From: Deltaproteobacteria bacterium
GTDB lineage: Bacteria > Desulfobacterota > Syntrophobacteria > BM002
Direction of reading: 5' to 3'
DNA: 46,868 nucleotides
NCBI GenBank assembly: GCA_022340905.1
Contig: JAJDNB010000198.1
Coordinates: forward strand, 1-46,868
Position numbers and translations under genes: made by a program. The notes under the pieces are model-generated. The model saw only the letters and a program-made list of their open reading frames with translations. It was not told where the DNA came from and ran no database searches. This document shows positions 1 to 9,057 of this stretch, one piece after another (the stretch's first letter is position 1; every line of letters starts with the position of its first letter).

Positions 1-2
1 TA

Positions 3-398
3 GAGGCTGCGGCTGAGAAAGTCGGTACCTGGAGGAGAGTGATTGGTGGCGGTGGTATTGGCCTGGTTATCGGTTATATGGCCGGCTTGCTGGGGATCGG
101 TGGCGGAGTCTTCATCGTGCCCCTGCTTATTTTCCTCCTAAGAGTCCCCACCAAAATCGCTGCTGCCACCTCCATTTTCATTGTGGTATTCTCTTCTTTC
201 AGCGGCTTTGTCACTCATATTTCTCTGGCCAAAGCCGACTGGAATTTCATCCTGGTGGCAGCTCTTTTTTCGTTTGCAGGCGGCCAGGTTGGCTCCCGGA
301 TCATGGCAGAGAAGCTTAAACCCAGTACCGTACGGAGGCTCTTCGCAGTGGTTTTATTGCTCTTTGTCTTCAAGTTAGTGCAGCGGGTATGGTCTTAA
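3..398 (+). CDS. TauE/SafE-family membrane permease, C-terminal part (5' truncated by window edge)
   Basis: The reading frame is open back to the window edge, so this is the C-terminal half of a longer protein; about 131 residues are visible where the family usually has about 250. A glycine-rich GLLGIGGG-FIVPLL segment near the start of the visible part is the repeat signature of the TauE/SafE (sulfite/organosulfonate exporter-like) family, which has two such halves. Three to four strongly hydrophobic stretches follow and the protein ends in a short basic tail. A GTG at 39 has a purine-rich stretch before it, but starting there would discard half of the conserved fold, so I treat it as internal. 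The substrate cannot be told from sequence; family members move sulfur-containing anions. Confidence 0.8.
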   Translation, partial: EAAAEKVGTWRRVIGGGGIGLVIGYMAGLLGIGGGVFIVPLLIFLLRVPTKIAAATSIFIVVFSSFSGFVTHISLAKADWNFILVAALFSFAGGQVGSRIMAEKLKPSTVRRLFAVVLLLFVFKLVQRVWS

Positions 399-461
399 GA
401 GATCGCCTCACCTCTCCCACTCAGAGAGAAATAAGAGGATTTTATGGTGAGTCACTTGAAC

Positions 462-1244
462 TCAAACGAGCCTGATGGGGCCCGTAGGTTGGTGCTGGCG
501 TGCCAGGGTAATTCTCAACCGGTCCCTCACCTCGCGGGGAAGCATGCTCGTAAAGGTCTTCACTACCATTTCTGAGGAATTGTTGGTTTCGCTCACGTGA
601 GCAAAAATAACCTCCTGCAGATCATCGCTGAAGACTTCAGAGATAACCTTTACCGACTGCTCATTGGAAAGATGCCCAAATCTGCTTTTAATTCGCTGCT
701 TCACCGGCCAAGGGTAGGGGCCGTCTTTCAGCATTTCAACATCATGGTTTGCTTCCACAACCAGAATAGAGCAGTGCTCGAGATGACGACGAACCAGGTT
801 GGTCGCGGCTCCCAGGTCAGTGCAAATCCCAACCTTTACCGAACCATTGACCAAAGCAAATCCCACAGGATCTGCCGCGTCATGTGAAAGGGTAAAAGGA
901 TGGATGGTGGTGTCCTTAACGGAGAAACTTTTTCCCGTGACAAACTCCTCTCTCTCACCCAGTTGCCCCACTTGCTCGGGTAAATGAGCACGGGTCAACT
1001 GGTTCAGATAAACTGGAATTTTATACTTCCTTGCAAAACTGCCAACTCCTCGGACGTGGTCCAGATGTTCATGGCTAAGGAGAATCCCGTCAAGATCTCT
1101 GGGACTGGCACCCACAGTGGCCAACCGCCGCTCTGTCTCCCGCCCGCTGAGACCAACATCTATGAGCAGACGCACCCTCTCAGTTTCGAGGTAGATGCTG
1201 TTACCCCTGGAGCCACTCGCTAAGACAGACAGTTTAATCCCCAT
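462..1244 (-). CDS. MBL-fold metallo-hydrolase, YycJ/WalJ-like
   Basis: This 260-residue protein has a metallo-beta-lactamase fold. It shows the N-terminal LASGSRGNS segment and the metal-binding motif SHEHLDH at residues 57-63, followed by further metal ligands (SHDA near 119, ICTDLG, and a late FAHVSETNNS). This is the pattern of the YycJ/WalJ subfamily of putative single-domain nucleases, with two metals expected in the active site. The start ATG at 1244 follows AAGGTG at a good distance. It is the last gene of the minus-strand translation cluster, downstream of dut, with a 9-nt-period inverted repeat between them. The exact substrate is unknown. Confidence 0.85.
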   Translation of the reverse strand: MGIKLSVLASGSRGNSIYLETERVRLLIDVGLSGRETERRLATVGASPRDLDGILLSHEHLDHVRGVGSFARKYKIPVYLNQLTRAHLPEQVGQLGEREEFVTGKSFSVKDTTIHPFTLSHDAADPVGFALVNGSVKVGICTDLGAATNLVRRHLEHCSILVVEANHDVEMLKDGPYPWPVKQRIKSRFGHLSNEQSVKVISEVFSDDLQEVIFAHVSETNNSSEMVVKTFTSMLPREVRDRLRITLARQHQPTGPIRLV

Positions 1245-1270
1245 GACACGGCACCTTCGGAAAGGGCTCT

Positions 1271-1353
1271 ACCACAAAGGACACAAAGATCACAAAGGAT
1301 TTTTTCGGTCTAGATATATTATTTTTCTTTGTGTACTTTGTGCACTTTGTGGT
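1271..1353. repeat. Inverted repeat with 9-nt tandem unit (CACAAAGNN family, copy 1)
   Basis: The left arm (1271-1297) reads as three CACAAAG words separated by two-base linkers. The right arm (1327-1353) is its reverse complement except that only the linker bases differ (GA/AT against TG/TA). The arms therefore match at 23 of 27 positions, with mismatches only in the linkers. About 29 nt separate them. The element fills the gap between dut and the MBL gene. Confidence 0.9.
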
Positions 1354-1380
1354 TAAAACTTGGACCTACTCACTGCGACA

Positions 1381-1869
1381 CTAGCGACCGGTGTGCCCGA
1401 AACCTCCTTCATTTCGCTCGGTTGCAACCAGACTCTCCTTGAGATCCCACTGTACTCGGTATACTCGGTTAATGATCATCTGGGCAATCCTATCACCCCT
1501 GCGGATGGTAAAAGGCTTTTTTCCCAAATTAATCAGGGCCACCTTGATTTCCCCCCGGTAATCGCTGTCTATGGTTCCAGGTGCATTGATCACTGCCAGG
1601 CCATGGCCCACAGCCAAGCCGCTCCGTGCTCTTACCTGCCCCTCGAACCCCTCTGGTATGGCCACTGCTAAACCGGTTGGTACCAAAACTGCTTCTTGGG
1701 GTTGAACGGTCAGATCCGCATCCACGGCAGCAAAAAGGTCCATTCCTGCTGCCCCATGGCTCATGTATCGAGGTAGTGGGAGGTCTTTGTCTACCTCTCC
1801 CCTCAGACGAGTGATGGGAATGGAAAGCAGGTCAAGCTCGGCTTTTTTGGGTTGTTTTGTTTCCCCCAT
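1381..1869 (-). CDS. dut: dUTP diphosphatase (trimeric dUTPase)
   Basis: Hydrolyses dUTP to dUMP and pyrophosphate, keeping uracil out of DNA and feeding thymidylate synthesis. All five trimeric dUTPase motifs are visible in the 162 residues: AGMDL (41-45), RSGLA (82-86), [10 protein letters not shown] (98-107, with the catalytic Asp and the uracil-stacking Tyr), RGDRIAQ (124-130) and the flexible C-terminal GGFGHTGR (155-162). About 15 poorly conserved residues precede the core. The ATG at 1869 has a weak, distant Shine-Dalgarno site. It follows the M16 peptidase gene, a common neighbour in this part of bacterial chromosomes. Confidence 0.95.
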   Translation of the reverse strand: MGETKQPKKAELDLLSIPITRLRGEVDKDLPLPRYMSHGAAGMDLFAAVDADLTVQPQEAVLVPTGLAVAIPEGFEGQVRARSGLAVGHGLAVINAPGTIDSDYRGEIKVALINLGKKPFTIRRGDRIAQMIINRVYRVQWDLKESLVATERNEGGFGHTGR

Positions 1870-1896
1870 ATAGCTGGGCGGTCCTTTCGATCTCTG

Positions 1897-1941
1897 TTGG
1901 AAGATTGGAATGTTGGAATGCTGGAAACGTTTAAGTATTCC
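1897..1941. repeat. TGGAATNN 8-nt tandem repeat arm (copy 1, mostly one arm)
   Basis: Four tandem units of the form YTGGAANN with a strict 8-nt period lie upstream of dut (1897-1926). Only a short opposite word (TATTCCA, near 1936) remains of a partner arm. Two fuller copies of the family occur at 13567-13657 and 41830-41933. Confidence 0.75.
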
Positions 1942-2003
1942 AAAGTTTAGACTCCACCAGGGTTAGGAGTCTGAGTGAAATTTGCACTTCTGACCTGTTT
2001 GGT

Positions 2004-3260
2004 TCAAATATCTAGATACGTTTGGTCTAGGTTGAGCCCATCAACCTGTCCCAACAATACCAAAGACATGAATTCCGCTCGGAAGAGTTGTTGAGCGAGA
2101 GTCTGCACTTCTTCAACGGTGACACTTTCAAGGCCGGCTTCTATTTCTTCGTAGGGAACGAAACGGTCAAAAATAATTTCGTTCTTGGCCAGACGGCTCA
2201 TACGGTTGTCTGTATTTTCTGCCGCCAAGTAGATTCCACCCTTGATGTGCTCTTTTGCGGCTCGCAGTTCGGCCTCACTAATAGGCTCCTCTTTGAAGCG
2301 ACGGATTTCCCCACGAATTACCTCGAGGGTTTCCGTAATATTATGAGGCCTAACCGCTCCGTAAATTCCCACCATTCCCGCATCGGTGTGTGAGGATAGG
2401 AAAGAGTAGATCGAATAGGCAAGCCCCCTTCGCTCCCTCACCTCCTGAAACAAGCGTGAACTCATGCTCCCGCCTAGGATCACATTCAATATGCTGCAAC
2501 TATATCGCTCTTTTTCGACTAACGATGTGCCCCTGGTGCCGAGACACAGATGGATCTGTTCGAGTTCCCTTGGATAAAGGTCAACTCTCGAGCTAATGAG
2601 GGGGACCTTCCGATTGAGTGTGTATGAATGTCTCTTTATATTACTGAAGGCCGGCTCGACCAATTCCAGGAACTCACCATGTTTGACGTTGCCGGCCGCA
2701 CTCAACACTATTCGATCAGGATGGTAGCCCCGACTCAGGTATCCCATAATCATCTCTTTGGTAAAGCTCTGAACGGTTTGGATGCTGCCAAAAATCGGGC
2801 GACCCATGGGATTTCCATCCCAGAAGTTTCGATTAAAAAGTATATGCACGTATTCGTCGGGAGTATCTTCCACCATATGTATTTCCTGGAGGATGACCTC
2901 CCGTTCCCGTTCTACTTCTGCGCCATCAAATACGGAGTGGAGGAAGATGTCCGAGAGTATGTCCACCACGAGGGGCAAGTGGCTATCTATCACTTTTGCA
3001 TGGAAACAGGTGTTCTCTTTACTGGTAAAGGCATTGGACATGCCTCCCACAGCATCGAGTTGTTTAGCAATCTCCTGAGCACTTCGCTTTTTTGTCCCTT
3101 TGAAGAGCATGTGCTCAATGAAATGGGTCAAGCCGCTTTCATTTTCTCTTTCATCGCGGGAGCCCACATTCAGCCAGATACCCATGGACACCGAGTGCAA
3201 ATAGGGAATCTGCTCGGTCACCACTCGCATGCCATTATCTAAAACTGTCTTCCGATACAA
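2004..3260 (-). CDS. M16-family zinc peptidase (processing-peptidase type)
   Basis: This 418-residue protein has the inverted zinc motif HFIEH at residues 46-50, with the downstream glutamate helix (EREREVILQEI) expected about 75 residues later, and the C-terminal half-domain containing RGLAYSIYSF. It matches the M16B group (YmxG/PqqL/mitochondrial processing peptidase-like) in length and motif order. The start is a TTG at 3260 chosen because GGGAG lies 7 nt upstream and the product begins MYRKTVLDNGMRV, the usual N-terminus. There is no clear signal peptide, so it is probably cytoplasmic. It lies between pnp and dut, a conserved arrangement whose functional meaning is unclear. Confidence 0.92.
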   Translation of the reverse strand: MYRKTVLDNGMRVVTEQIPYLHSVSMGIWLNVGSRDERENESGLTHFIEHMLFKGTKKRSAQEIAKQLDAVGGMSNAFTSKENTCFHAKVIDSHLPLVVDILSDIFLHSVFDGAEVEREREVILQEIHMVEDTPDEYVHILFNRNFWDGNPMGRPIFGSIQTVQSFTKEMIMGYLSRGYHPDRIVLSAAGNVKHGEFLELVEPAFSNIKRHSYTLNRKVPLISSRVDLYPRELEQIHLCLGTRGTSLVEKERYSCSILNVILGGSMSSRLFQEVRERRGLAYSIYSFLSSHTDAGMVGIYGAVRPHNITETLEVIRGEIRRFKEEPISEAELRAAKEHIKGGIYLAAENTDNRMSRLAKNEIIFDRFVPYEEIEAGLESVTVEEVQTLAQQLFRAEFMSLVLLGQVDGLNLDQTYLDI

Positions 3261-3281
3261 TCTCCAACTCCCTCATTTCTG

Positions 3282-3437
3282 GCATAGAGCATAGGGCATA
3301 GGGTATTCATCAGCCGGCAGCAGTCAGCTGCCAGCAGGCAGCGTTCTGAGATTAAATTGTTTGATCAGCTGCCAGCTGCAAGCTGTATGCTGTCTGCTGA
3401 CTAATGCTCCATGCGCTATGCGCTATGCTCTTTGCGA
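3282..3437. repeat. Nested double inverted repeat, 7-nt period (GCATAGR outside, CAGCNGN inside)
   Basis: The pnp-M16 gap holds four arms in mirror order. The outer left arm has three GCATAGR words (3282-3302) and the inner left arm has CAGCNGN words (3311-3342). The inner right arm has AGCTGNN words (3367-3400) and the outer right arm has ATGCNCT words (3404-3437). Every arm keeps a 7-nt period, and outer and inner pairs are each complementary. A transcript could fold into one long imperfect stem. Confidence 0.88.
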
Positions 3438-3459
3438 GGAAGGCAGTGAGCCTCACTCG

Positions 3460-5556
3460 TCACGCTTTGCTCAGAGATTCTCCCAGGGCGGCCTTTCGAC
3501 TGAGACGAATACGTCCATCTCTGTCGATTTCCAGCACCTTGACCAATACCTCGTCACCCTCGTTTAAAACGTCTCTGACTTTCTGGACTCGCTTGTGATC
3601 CAACTGCGAAATATGTATGAGTCCGTCAGTTCCGGGAAGGATCTCCACAAATGCCCCAAAGTCAGTAATCTTTCGTACTTTCCCGAGATAGAGGCCACCA
3701 ACCTCTGCCTCAGCTGTAAGCTTTTCGATCATCTCCACCGCCTTTTGACAACCGGCAAGGTCGGGGCTCATAATGGTAACCTTTCCATCGTCTTCAACAT
3801 CTATTTTGGTGTTGGTTTCGGCAATTATATTGCGGATTATCTTGCCGCCAGGGCCTATGATGTCACGGATTTTGTCCGGGTGTATTTCGATGCTAATAAC
3901 TCGTGGGGCGAAAGGTGAGAGTTCTTCCCGGGCCGCCGCAATGGTCTGGCTCATTTTTTCCAGAATCGACAGTCGTCCTTCCTTCGCTTGAAATAGAGCC
4001 TGGCGCATAACTTCCCTCGACACTCCAGCCACTTTAATGTCCATCTGCAAGGCAACAACACCCTCACTGGTGCCGGTCACCTTGAAGTCCATATCTCCCA
4101 GGTGGTCTTCGTCGCCCAAAATATCGCTCAGGATGGCTACCCTGTCACCCTCCATAATCAGTCCCATGGCAATTCCGCCAACCGCGCTCTTCAAGGGCAC
4201 CCCGGCGTCCATCAGGGCGAGAGAACTGGCGCATACCGAAGCCATTGAAGATGAACCGTTCGATTCCAATACCTCTGCCACCACCCTCACAGTATAGGGA
4301 AAATCGTCATGGGAAGGCATCACCGCATTTAACGTTCGTTCAGCCAAAGCTCCGTGTCCAATTTCCCGTCGGCTAGGTCCTCTCAGAAACCTGGCCTCCC
4401 CAACACAATAGGGAGGAAAATTGTAGTGGAGCATGAAACTCTTGAACTCATCACCGGCCAAAGCCTCGATCTTCTGTTCGTCAGAGGAGGATCCCAAGGT
4501 CACCACAGAGAGCACCTGGGTTTCACCGCGGGTGAAAAGTCCGGAACCATGGGTGCGGGGTAAGCGACCGACCTGACAATCGATAGACCGAATCTCATTG
4601 AGACCTCTGTTGTCAATCCTTGTCTTGCGCGTGAGTGCCATCTCACGGACAAACTTCTTCTCCAGATTATGGACAATCTCTCGCACTTCCGACTCACGAT
4701 CCGCAAAGTCCTGACCGAGTTCTTCCATAATCTCCCCAATCATGGTACTCCGCAAGAGATAGCGTGCTCCTTTTTCGGCGGTGGTGTTTGCTTCCTCAAT
4801 TCGCTGTTGGGAAAGCTCAGTTACCTTGGCCACCAGAGCTGGATCCTCCTCGGGAGACTCAAAGGTATTTTTCTTCTTGCCGCAGCGGGATTTCAGTGTC
4901 TCCTGGATATCCAAGATGGGCTGTATCGCATCGTGAGCGAAAAGGAGCGCCTCCAACAAATCATCTTCGTTGACAAATTGGGCGTTACCCTCCACCATGA
5001 CGATACCCTCACGGTTGCCAGCAACAGCAACATCAAGGTCGCTTGTTTCAAGCTGGGCTGCAGTTGGGTTGATTATCAATTCACCGTTGGACCGACCTAC
5101 CCTTACAGCAGCTATCGGTCCTTGAAAGGGTATGTCGGAAATTTCCAGTGCCGCGGATGCTCCCACCATTGCTACTATACCCGGATCGTTGTCAGGATCG
5201 GCAGAGAGCACGGTGGCAATTACCTGGATTTCCTTTCGATATTTTTTCGGAAAAAGGGGCCGGATCGGTCGATCAATCAGACGGGATGTGAGGGTTTCTC
5301 TCTCGCTGGGGCGACCGATTTCGCGACGAAAAAAACCGCCAGGGATCCTACCCACGGCAAAACCCTTCTCCATATAGTCCACGCTCAACGGCAGGAAATC
5401 AATGCCCTCACGGATTTTTTCCTCGCCAACCGCAGTCACTAGAACCACAGTGTCCCCATAGCTGGCGAGCACAGCACCACTGGCCTGTTTTGCCAACTCC
5501 CCAATTTCAAGCCGCAATCTACGGCCACCTACTTCGACTTCAACTATTTCCTTCAT
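3460..5556 (-). CDS. pnp: Polyribonucleotide nucleotidyltransferase (PNPase)
   Basis: Phosphorolytic 3'-to-5' exoribonuclease, core of the RNA degradosome in many bacteria. The 698 residues show two RNase PH-like domains: the first with the FFRRE and RPLFPK region, the second with [11 protein letters not shown] and the catalytic MDIKVAG stretch. An alpha-helical linker joins them. A KH domain ([12 protein letters not shown]) and an S1 domain ([15 protein letters not shown]) follow at the C-terminus. Length and order are those of a complete enzyme. The ATG at 5556 follows an AAAGGAAA stretch. It lies 185 nt after rpsO, the usual rpsO-pnp pair; the gap contains a perfect hairpin that may serve in leader processing. 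Confidence 0.97.
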   Translation of the reverse strand: MKEIVEVEVGGRRLRLEIGELAKQASGAVLASYGDTVVLVTAVGEEKIREGIDFLPLSVDYMEKGFAVGRIPGGFFRREIGRPSERETLTSRLIDRPIRPLFPKKYRKEIQVIATVLSADPDNDPGIVAMVGASAALEISDIPFQGPIAAVRVGRSNGELIINPTAAQLETSDLDVAVAGNREGIVMVEGNAQFVNEDDLLEALLFAHDAIQPILDIQETLKSRCGKKKNTFESPEEDPALVAKVTELSQQRIEEANTTAEKGARYLLRSTMIGEIMEELGQDFADRESEVREIVHNLEKKFVREMALTRKTRIDNRGLNEIRSIDCQVGRLPRTHGSGLFTRGETQVLSVVTLGSSSDEQKIEALAGDEFKSFMLHYNFPPYCVGEARFLRGPSRREIGHGALAERTLNAVMPSHDDFPYTVRVVAEVLESNGSSSMASVCASSLALMDAGVPLKSAVGGIAMGLIMEGDRVAILSDILGDEDHLGDMDFKVTGTSEGVVALQMDIKVAGVSREVMRQALFQAKEGRLSILEKMSQTIAAAREELSPFAPRVISIEIHPDKIRDIIGPGGKIIRNIIAETNTKIDVEDDGKVTIMSPDLAGCQKAVEMIEKLTAEAEVGGLYLGKVRKITDFGAFVEILPGTDGLIHISQLDHKRVQKVRDVLNEGDEVLVKVLEIDRDGRIRLSRKAALGESLSKA

Positions 5557-5685
5557 AATCTCGTTTCCTTTACATAAGCAGCTTTATCCGACAACTAACA
5601 AGAAGCGATGCCGAGTTCTGCCGATCTCACTTCATCAGCATTGCCGCATATAATAACAATTCTTCCCGTAGACATAAGAAACCTT

Positions 5686-5704
5686 CTTGGCATGAGCTGC
5701 CAAG
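5686..5704 (-). promoter_or_regulatory. Hairpin in the rpsO-pnp intergenic leader
   Basis: A perfect 7-bp stem (CTTGGCA/TGCCAAG) with a 5-nt loop lies between rpsO and pnp. There is no U-tract after it, so it is not a standard terminator. In enterobacteria the pnp leader is cut by RNase III at a hairpin and PNPase then represses itself; this hairpin could play that part, but that is an analogy. A 26-codon ORF (5595-5675) with AAGG 6 nt upstream begins just after it. Confidence 0.5.
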
Positions 5705-5741
5705 GACTTCCCGACAATAGCGTGGAAAACTCCTTCCTCGT

Positions 5742-6011
5742 TTAACGGCGAAGACCTAGTCGCTCAATAACCACCCGATAGCGATCAAAATCCTTACGTT
5801 TGAGATAGTCCAAGAGACGGCGACGCTGTCCTACCAGTTTTAGCAATCCCCTCCTTGAATGATGGTCCTTTGTGTGAGTTTTGAAATGGTCAGTGAGATA
5901 GCTGATGCGCTCGCTGAGCAACGCTATCTGCACTTCAGGAGATCCCGTATCGGTCTCGTGTGTTTTGAAACTCTCTATGACTTCTCTTTTCCTTTCAACC
6001 GTTAGTGCCAC
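5742..6011 (-). CDS. rpsO: 30S ribosomal protein S15
   Basis: Small-subunit protein that binds 16S rRNA and nucleates the platform. The 89 residues contain the canonical [12 protein letters not shown] segment, the [23 protein letters not shown] core and the C-terminal [12 protein letters not shown]. The start is GTG at 6011: it lies 8 nt after GAGGAGG and gives exactly the usual S15 length. A longer in-frame extension to 6125 exists but would add residues no S15 has, so I reject it. It sits between truB and pnp, the standard order. Confidence 0.97.
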   Translation of the reverse strand: MALTVERKREVIESFKTHETDTGSPEVQIALLSERISYLTDHFKTHTKDHHSRRGLLKLVGQRRRLLDYLKRKDFDRYRVVIERLGLRR

Positions 6012-6108
6012 AGTGAATACCTCCTCGTGTTTCGACCTTTTGCTGATTCGCCTTTCCAAATACGTTTTGCTAAGATGGAGTAGTTGGTCCCGAAATTTCA
6101 GATTTCCC

Positions 6109-7089
6109 TTACGAAATTGGTCCAAATACCCGTAAAGTTTTGAATGTTATCTCCTCTTGGTGGTCATCATTGGCTCTTTGACTCGCCTTGGAAACCATAG
6201 CCACCAGGTTATTATCGGGGTCCAAAACCCTGTATGGACCTTCGAGGCTGCATTCAGGGATGATAAATTCTCCCGGGTTCAGTCTGCCTCCCTGGCGGAT
6301 ATTTTGGGCAGCCATAGAAGTAACTCTTATTTCCGGATAAGTGGACAATGCTTGGCCTGGCCTGATAAGATTCTGCTCAAGTGATCCCTTATCGACAAGC
6401 TCTGTGAATTGTTCAAAGGTCAGGGCCTGCCTCAGATCAAATCCACCACTGGCAAGGCGTCGCAACTTACTAACGTGTCCACAGCAGTTCAAATGACAGG
6501 ATAGATCCGCTCCAAGGCTTCTCACGTAAGTTCCTTTTGAGCAGGTAACCTCAAATGTAACCTCGGGCCAGCTGACGTCGCAGAGGTGAAGGTTTTTGAT
6601 CTTCACCGTACGACAGGGTGGAATTACCTCGACTCCCCGTCGGGCCAGCTGATAAAGTCTTTGTCCCTCTACACGAACGGCTGAAAATAGGGGAACTCTT
6701 TGCTCTATGTTGCCCAAAAAAACAGCACAAGCCTTTCTTATTTCGCCTGCAGTCAGGGGGCCACACTCATGGACAGCAACCACCCTGCCGGTGCTGTCCT
6801 GCGTATCGGTCTCAATTCCAAAGCTAACAGTAAAACGATACCTCTTGTCCTGATCTGAGAGAAAGGGAGCCAGCTTTGTGGCGCCGTTAACGAGCAATAT
6901 GAGAACCCCCGTAGCAAATGGATCCAGAGTGCCACTATGTCCCACCTTGGCCGCTCCCAGTTTTTTTTTCACCGCCTTCACCACATCATGGGAGGTAAAA
7001 CCTTTTGGCTTATCTAAAACTAGAACACCATTGGCGGTGAATCTGGAGTGAACGTTTCCCCTCTCTTTTGGCTTTGGGCTCAAATTCAC
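6109..7089 (-). CDS. truB: tRNA pseudouridine(55) synthase
   Basis: Converts U55 in the T-loop of tRNAs to pseudouridine. The 326-residue protein carries the catalytic motif [14 protein letters not shown] with the nucleophile Asp56, preceded by the [13 protein letters not shown] segment. Later come [11 protein letters not shown] and a C-terminal PUA-like region. The GTG start at 7089 overlaps the nrnA stop codon (GTGA), so the two are translationally coupled. Confidence 0.96.
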   Translation of the reverse strand: MNLSPKPKERGNVHSRFTANGVLVLDKPKGFTSHDVVKAVKKKLGAAKVGHSGTLDPFATGVLILLVNGATKLAPFLSDQDKRYRFTVSFGIETDTQDSTGRVVAVHECGPLTAGEIRKACAVFLGNIEQRVPLFSAVRVEGQRLYQLARRGVEVIPPCRTVKIKNLHLCDVSWPEVTFEVTCSKGTYVRSLGADLSCHLNCCGHVSKLRRLASGGFDLRQALTFEQFTELVDKGSLEQNLIRPGQALSTYPEIRVTSMAAQNIRQGGRLNPGEFIIPECSLEGPYRVLDPDNNLVAMVSKASQRANDDHQEEITFKTLRVFGPIS

Positions 7090-8054
7090 TGTGGCCCTCC
7101 GGCAATAAATTCCTCTGCTGCTGCTAAAACTTCCTGCACTACTTTGTTGAGAGAGCCTTCAGCTCGAAATGCCGCTGCATTATGGTGGCCACCGCCGTGG
7201 TGATTATGGGCAAATTTAGCTACATTCAGTCTTCCCCGAGATCTCAAGCTGACGTTCACCTTGCCCGAATCTATTTCTCGGAAGAAAATAGCCATCTCAA
7301 CCGTACTTATCCCCCGCGGATAATTGACGAAGCCGTCGGTGTCCATGACTGTAGTATTCGTTTCTGCCAACATTTGCCGGCTTACCAGCATGCTGGCCAG
7401 ACGACCATTGGACCGCAGAGTTAGAGTCTTGAGGCTAAGAGCCAACAACTGTAAGCGTTCAAGGCTCATGCTGTCGTAGACTTGACTTGCAATTTTTTCC
7501 GGTAACACTCCCAGGGTCACCATTTCAGCCGCTATGATCAAGGCTCTTGCCGTGGTGTTGGCAAAACGAAAAGATCCGGTGTCGGTCAGGATCGCAGTGT
7601 AGATGTTCTCTGCTGCTTCTAAGCTTACAGTAGCTGGGATGGCCTGAAAAATTTCGTAGAGAATTTCGGCTGTACTGCTGCACTCCGGTCGGACCAAATT
7701 CAGCTGGCCGAAATCATCGCTGGAGCTATGGTGGTCGATATGGATAATTTTTTCAACTTTCTGTAAGACCCCGGCACCATTGCCAATGCGGTCAAGTTCT
7801 CCACAGTCTAGCACCACAGCTAGATCAAACCGCTTGGGACCAGGGATCTCCTTAACTATGCGTTCTGAGTAGGGGAGAAATCGCAGAAACGAAGGTATCT
7901 CATCCTGACAGTAGGCCACCACCTGTTTGCCCAGACCCTCGAGAACCAAAGCAAGAGCCCCAAGGGAACCGATGGCATCACCATCTGGATTTACGTGGGT
8001 AGTGAGGAGAAAGCGCTTGTTATCTCTAAGCTCTTTTGCAATGGCGTCTATCAA
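7086..8054 (-). CDS. nrnA: DHH-family oligoribonuclease/pAp phosphatase
   Basis: NrnA-type enzymes degrade nano-RNAs to mononucleotides and dephosphorylate 3'-phosphoadenosine 5'-phosphate. The 322 residues show the N-terminal THVNPDGDAIGS metal site, VLDCGELDRIG, the signature HIDHHSS, the FRFANTTAR region, and a C-terminal DHHA1 domain with GGGHHNAAAF. The start is TTG at 8054, overlapping the rbfA stop by four bases. The flanking rbfA and truB genes give the classic rbfA-nrnA-truB block. Cytoplasmic. Confidence 0.94.
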   Translation of the reverse strand: MIDAIAKELRDNKRFLLTTHVNPDGDAIGSLGALALVLEGLGKQVVAYCQDEIPSFLRFLPYSERIVKEIPGPKRFDLAVVLDCGELDRIGNGAGVLQKVEKIIHIDHHSSSDDFGQLNLVRPECSSTAEILYEIFQAIPATVSLEAAENIYTAILTDTGSFRFANTTARALIIAAEMVTLGVLPEKIASQVYDSMSLERLQLLALSLKTLTLRSNGRLASMLVSRQMLAETNTTVMDTDGFVNYPRGISTVEMAIFFREIDSGKVNVSLRSRGRLNVAKFAHNHHGGGHHNAAAFRAEGSLNKVVQEVLAAAEEFIAGGPQ

Positions 8055-8401
8055 TGGTCAGATTCCTTGAGCTCAGCAAGTAAGCGGTCAATGTGAGATC
8101 CGTGTTCAAGGGAAGCATCGAAATAAAATGAGATATCCGGAATTCGCCTTAGCTGCAAACGCTTACCCAGTTCACGTTTGACAAATCCTCTTGCACTTTC
8201 CAGACCCAAAGCGACTTTGCTTCTTTTCTCATCATCACCCAAGAGGCTGTAATATATCTTGGCATGGCGAAGGTCCGCTGACACCTCGACACTGGTCAAG
8301 GTGATGTCAGAAAGTCGGGGATCTTGCACCTTGCGCAAGAGCACCTCCGCGAGTTCTTGCAAAATGAGATCCGCAATCCGATCTGTTCGTTTGTGTTCCA
8401 C
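8051..8401 (-). CDS. rbfA: 30S ribosome-binding factor A
   Basis: Late-stage assembly factor for the 30S subunit, needed for 16S rRNA 5'-end maturation. The 116-residue protein has the family's helix-loop layout: RIADLILQELAEVLLRKVQDPRL, then the KH-like core with VSADLRHAKIYYSL, and a C-terminal RIPDISFYFDASLEHGSHIDRLL. A GTG start at 8401 is used; no strong Shine-Dalgarno is seen, because a 9-nt-period repeat arm lies just upstream. Its stop overlaps the nrnA start. Confidence 0.94.
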   Translation of the reverse strand: MEHKRTDRIADLILQELAEVLLRKVQDPRLSDITLTSVEVSADLRHAKIYYSLLGDDEKRSKVALGLESARGFVKRELGKRLQLRRIPDISFYFDASLEHGSHIDRLLAELKESDH

Positions 8402-8411
8402 TATTTTGTTT

Positions 8412-8549
8412 AGCCCGTTGGCCAGTTTAGTCAGTTTTGCCGGTTATGCGGTGCTCCGAAGCCCTTTAATCCGGACAAACCCTCTGTAACCTTAGCCTGC
8501 AATGCCGTGGTTGATGTTGAGGTGTCCAACTGGCTAAACTGGCTAAACC
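8412..8549. repeat. Inverted repeat with 9-nt unit ACTGGCTAA
   Basis: The right arm (8526-8549) has two exact tandem ACTGGCTAA words plus a partial third. The left arm (8412-8441) carries diverged inverse copies (GCCAGTTTA GTCAGTTTT GCC). The two arms bracket the gap between the DUF503 gene and rbfA. Confidence 0.8.
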
Positions 8550-8555
8550 AGAATT

Positions 8556-8843
8556 TCAGAAATGAATCAGTTCTCTCTCTATATTGACAATTTCAGCAAT
8601 TTGCATATCCTCAACGAAATTGATCGCTTTGTCCAATTTCGAGTCAATGTATCCAGTCTGATTGCCAACTGCCACAAGCCCTAACTCTCCAGTTTGCCAT
8701 AAATCCTGGGCGTCAGTCTCCGCCACCGCCAGATTGAAGCGTTGGCGTAACCTTTGACAAATGCTCTTGATCACTTTCCTTTTTCCCTTGAGGGATTTGT
8801 TTCCTGGCAAGCGCAGGCTTACCTTTGCTACCCCCACGACCAT
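8556..8843 (-). CDS. DUF503 (YlxP-like) protein
   Basis: A 95-residue protein of the DUF503 family, recognised by MVVGVAKVSLRLPGNKSLKGKRKVIKSI at the N-terminus and the AETDAQDLWQTGELGLVAVGNQ core, ending in EDMQIAEIVNIERELIHF. The family is small, ferredoxin-like in predicted fold, and nearly always sits between infB and rbfA, as here, suggesting a role in ribosome biogenesis or translation that has not been defined. I place the start at ATG 8843, 7 nt after GAGG; a GTG one codon earlier (8846) is also possible. Confidence 0.85.
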   Translation of the reverse strand: MVVGVAKVSLRLPGNKSLKGKRKVIKSICQRLRQRFNLAVAETDAQDLWQTGELGLVAVGNQTGYIDSKLDKAINFVEDMQIAEIVNIERELIHF

Positions 8844-8873
8844 CACCCTACCTCAGCGAAACACCCGTTCATC

Positions 8874-9036
8874 ACCACAAAGAGCACGAAGAACACAAAG
8901 AATACAACAGATGTGCGAGGTGAAACCTGATGGATGCGATCAAGCATCTTTGTATTTTCTTGCATCAAAGATCACCTATCCCGCATCTCGAATGCCAAAT
9001 CTCTTAACCCTTTGTGTCCTTTGTGACCTTCGTGGT
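8874..9036. repeat. Inverted repeat with 9-nt unit (CACAAAGNN family, copy 2)
   Basis: The left arm at 8874-8900 has three words (ACCACAAAG, CACGAAG, CACAAAG) joined by two-base linkers. The right arm at 9010-9036 is the inverse form with the same spacing. The 109 nt between them show no ORF or known motif. It occupies the infB-DUF503 gap. Confidence 0.88.
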
Positions 9037-9057
9037 TAATTCCCGTGACACCCTAGT

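Noticed and set aside
4669..5442. A 257-codon plus-strand ORF
   Set aside because: It lies wholly antisense to pnp, whose reading frame is certain; the composition is that of a shadow frame.
6012..6125. N-terminal extension of rpsO
   Set aside because: It would add 38 residues to S15, which is nearly invariant at 89; GAGGAGG points to GTG 6011.
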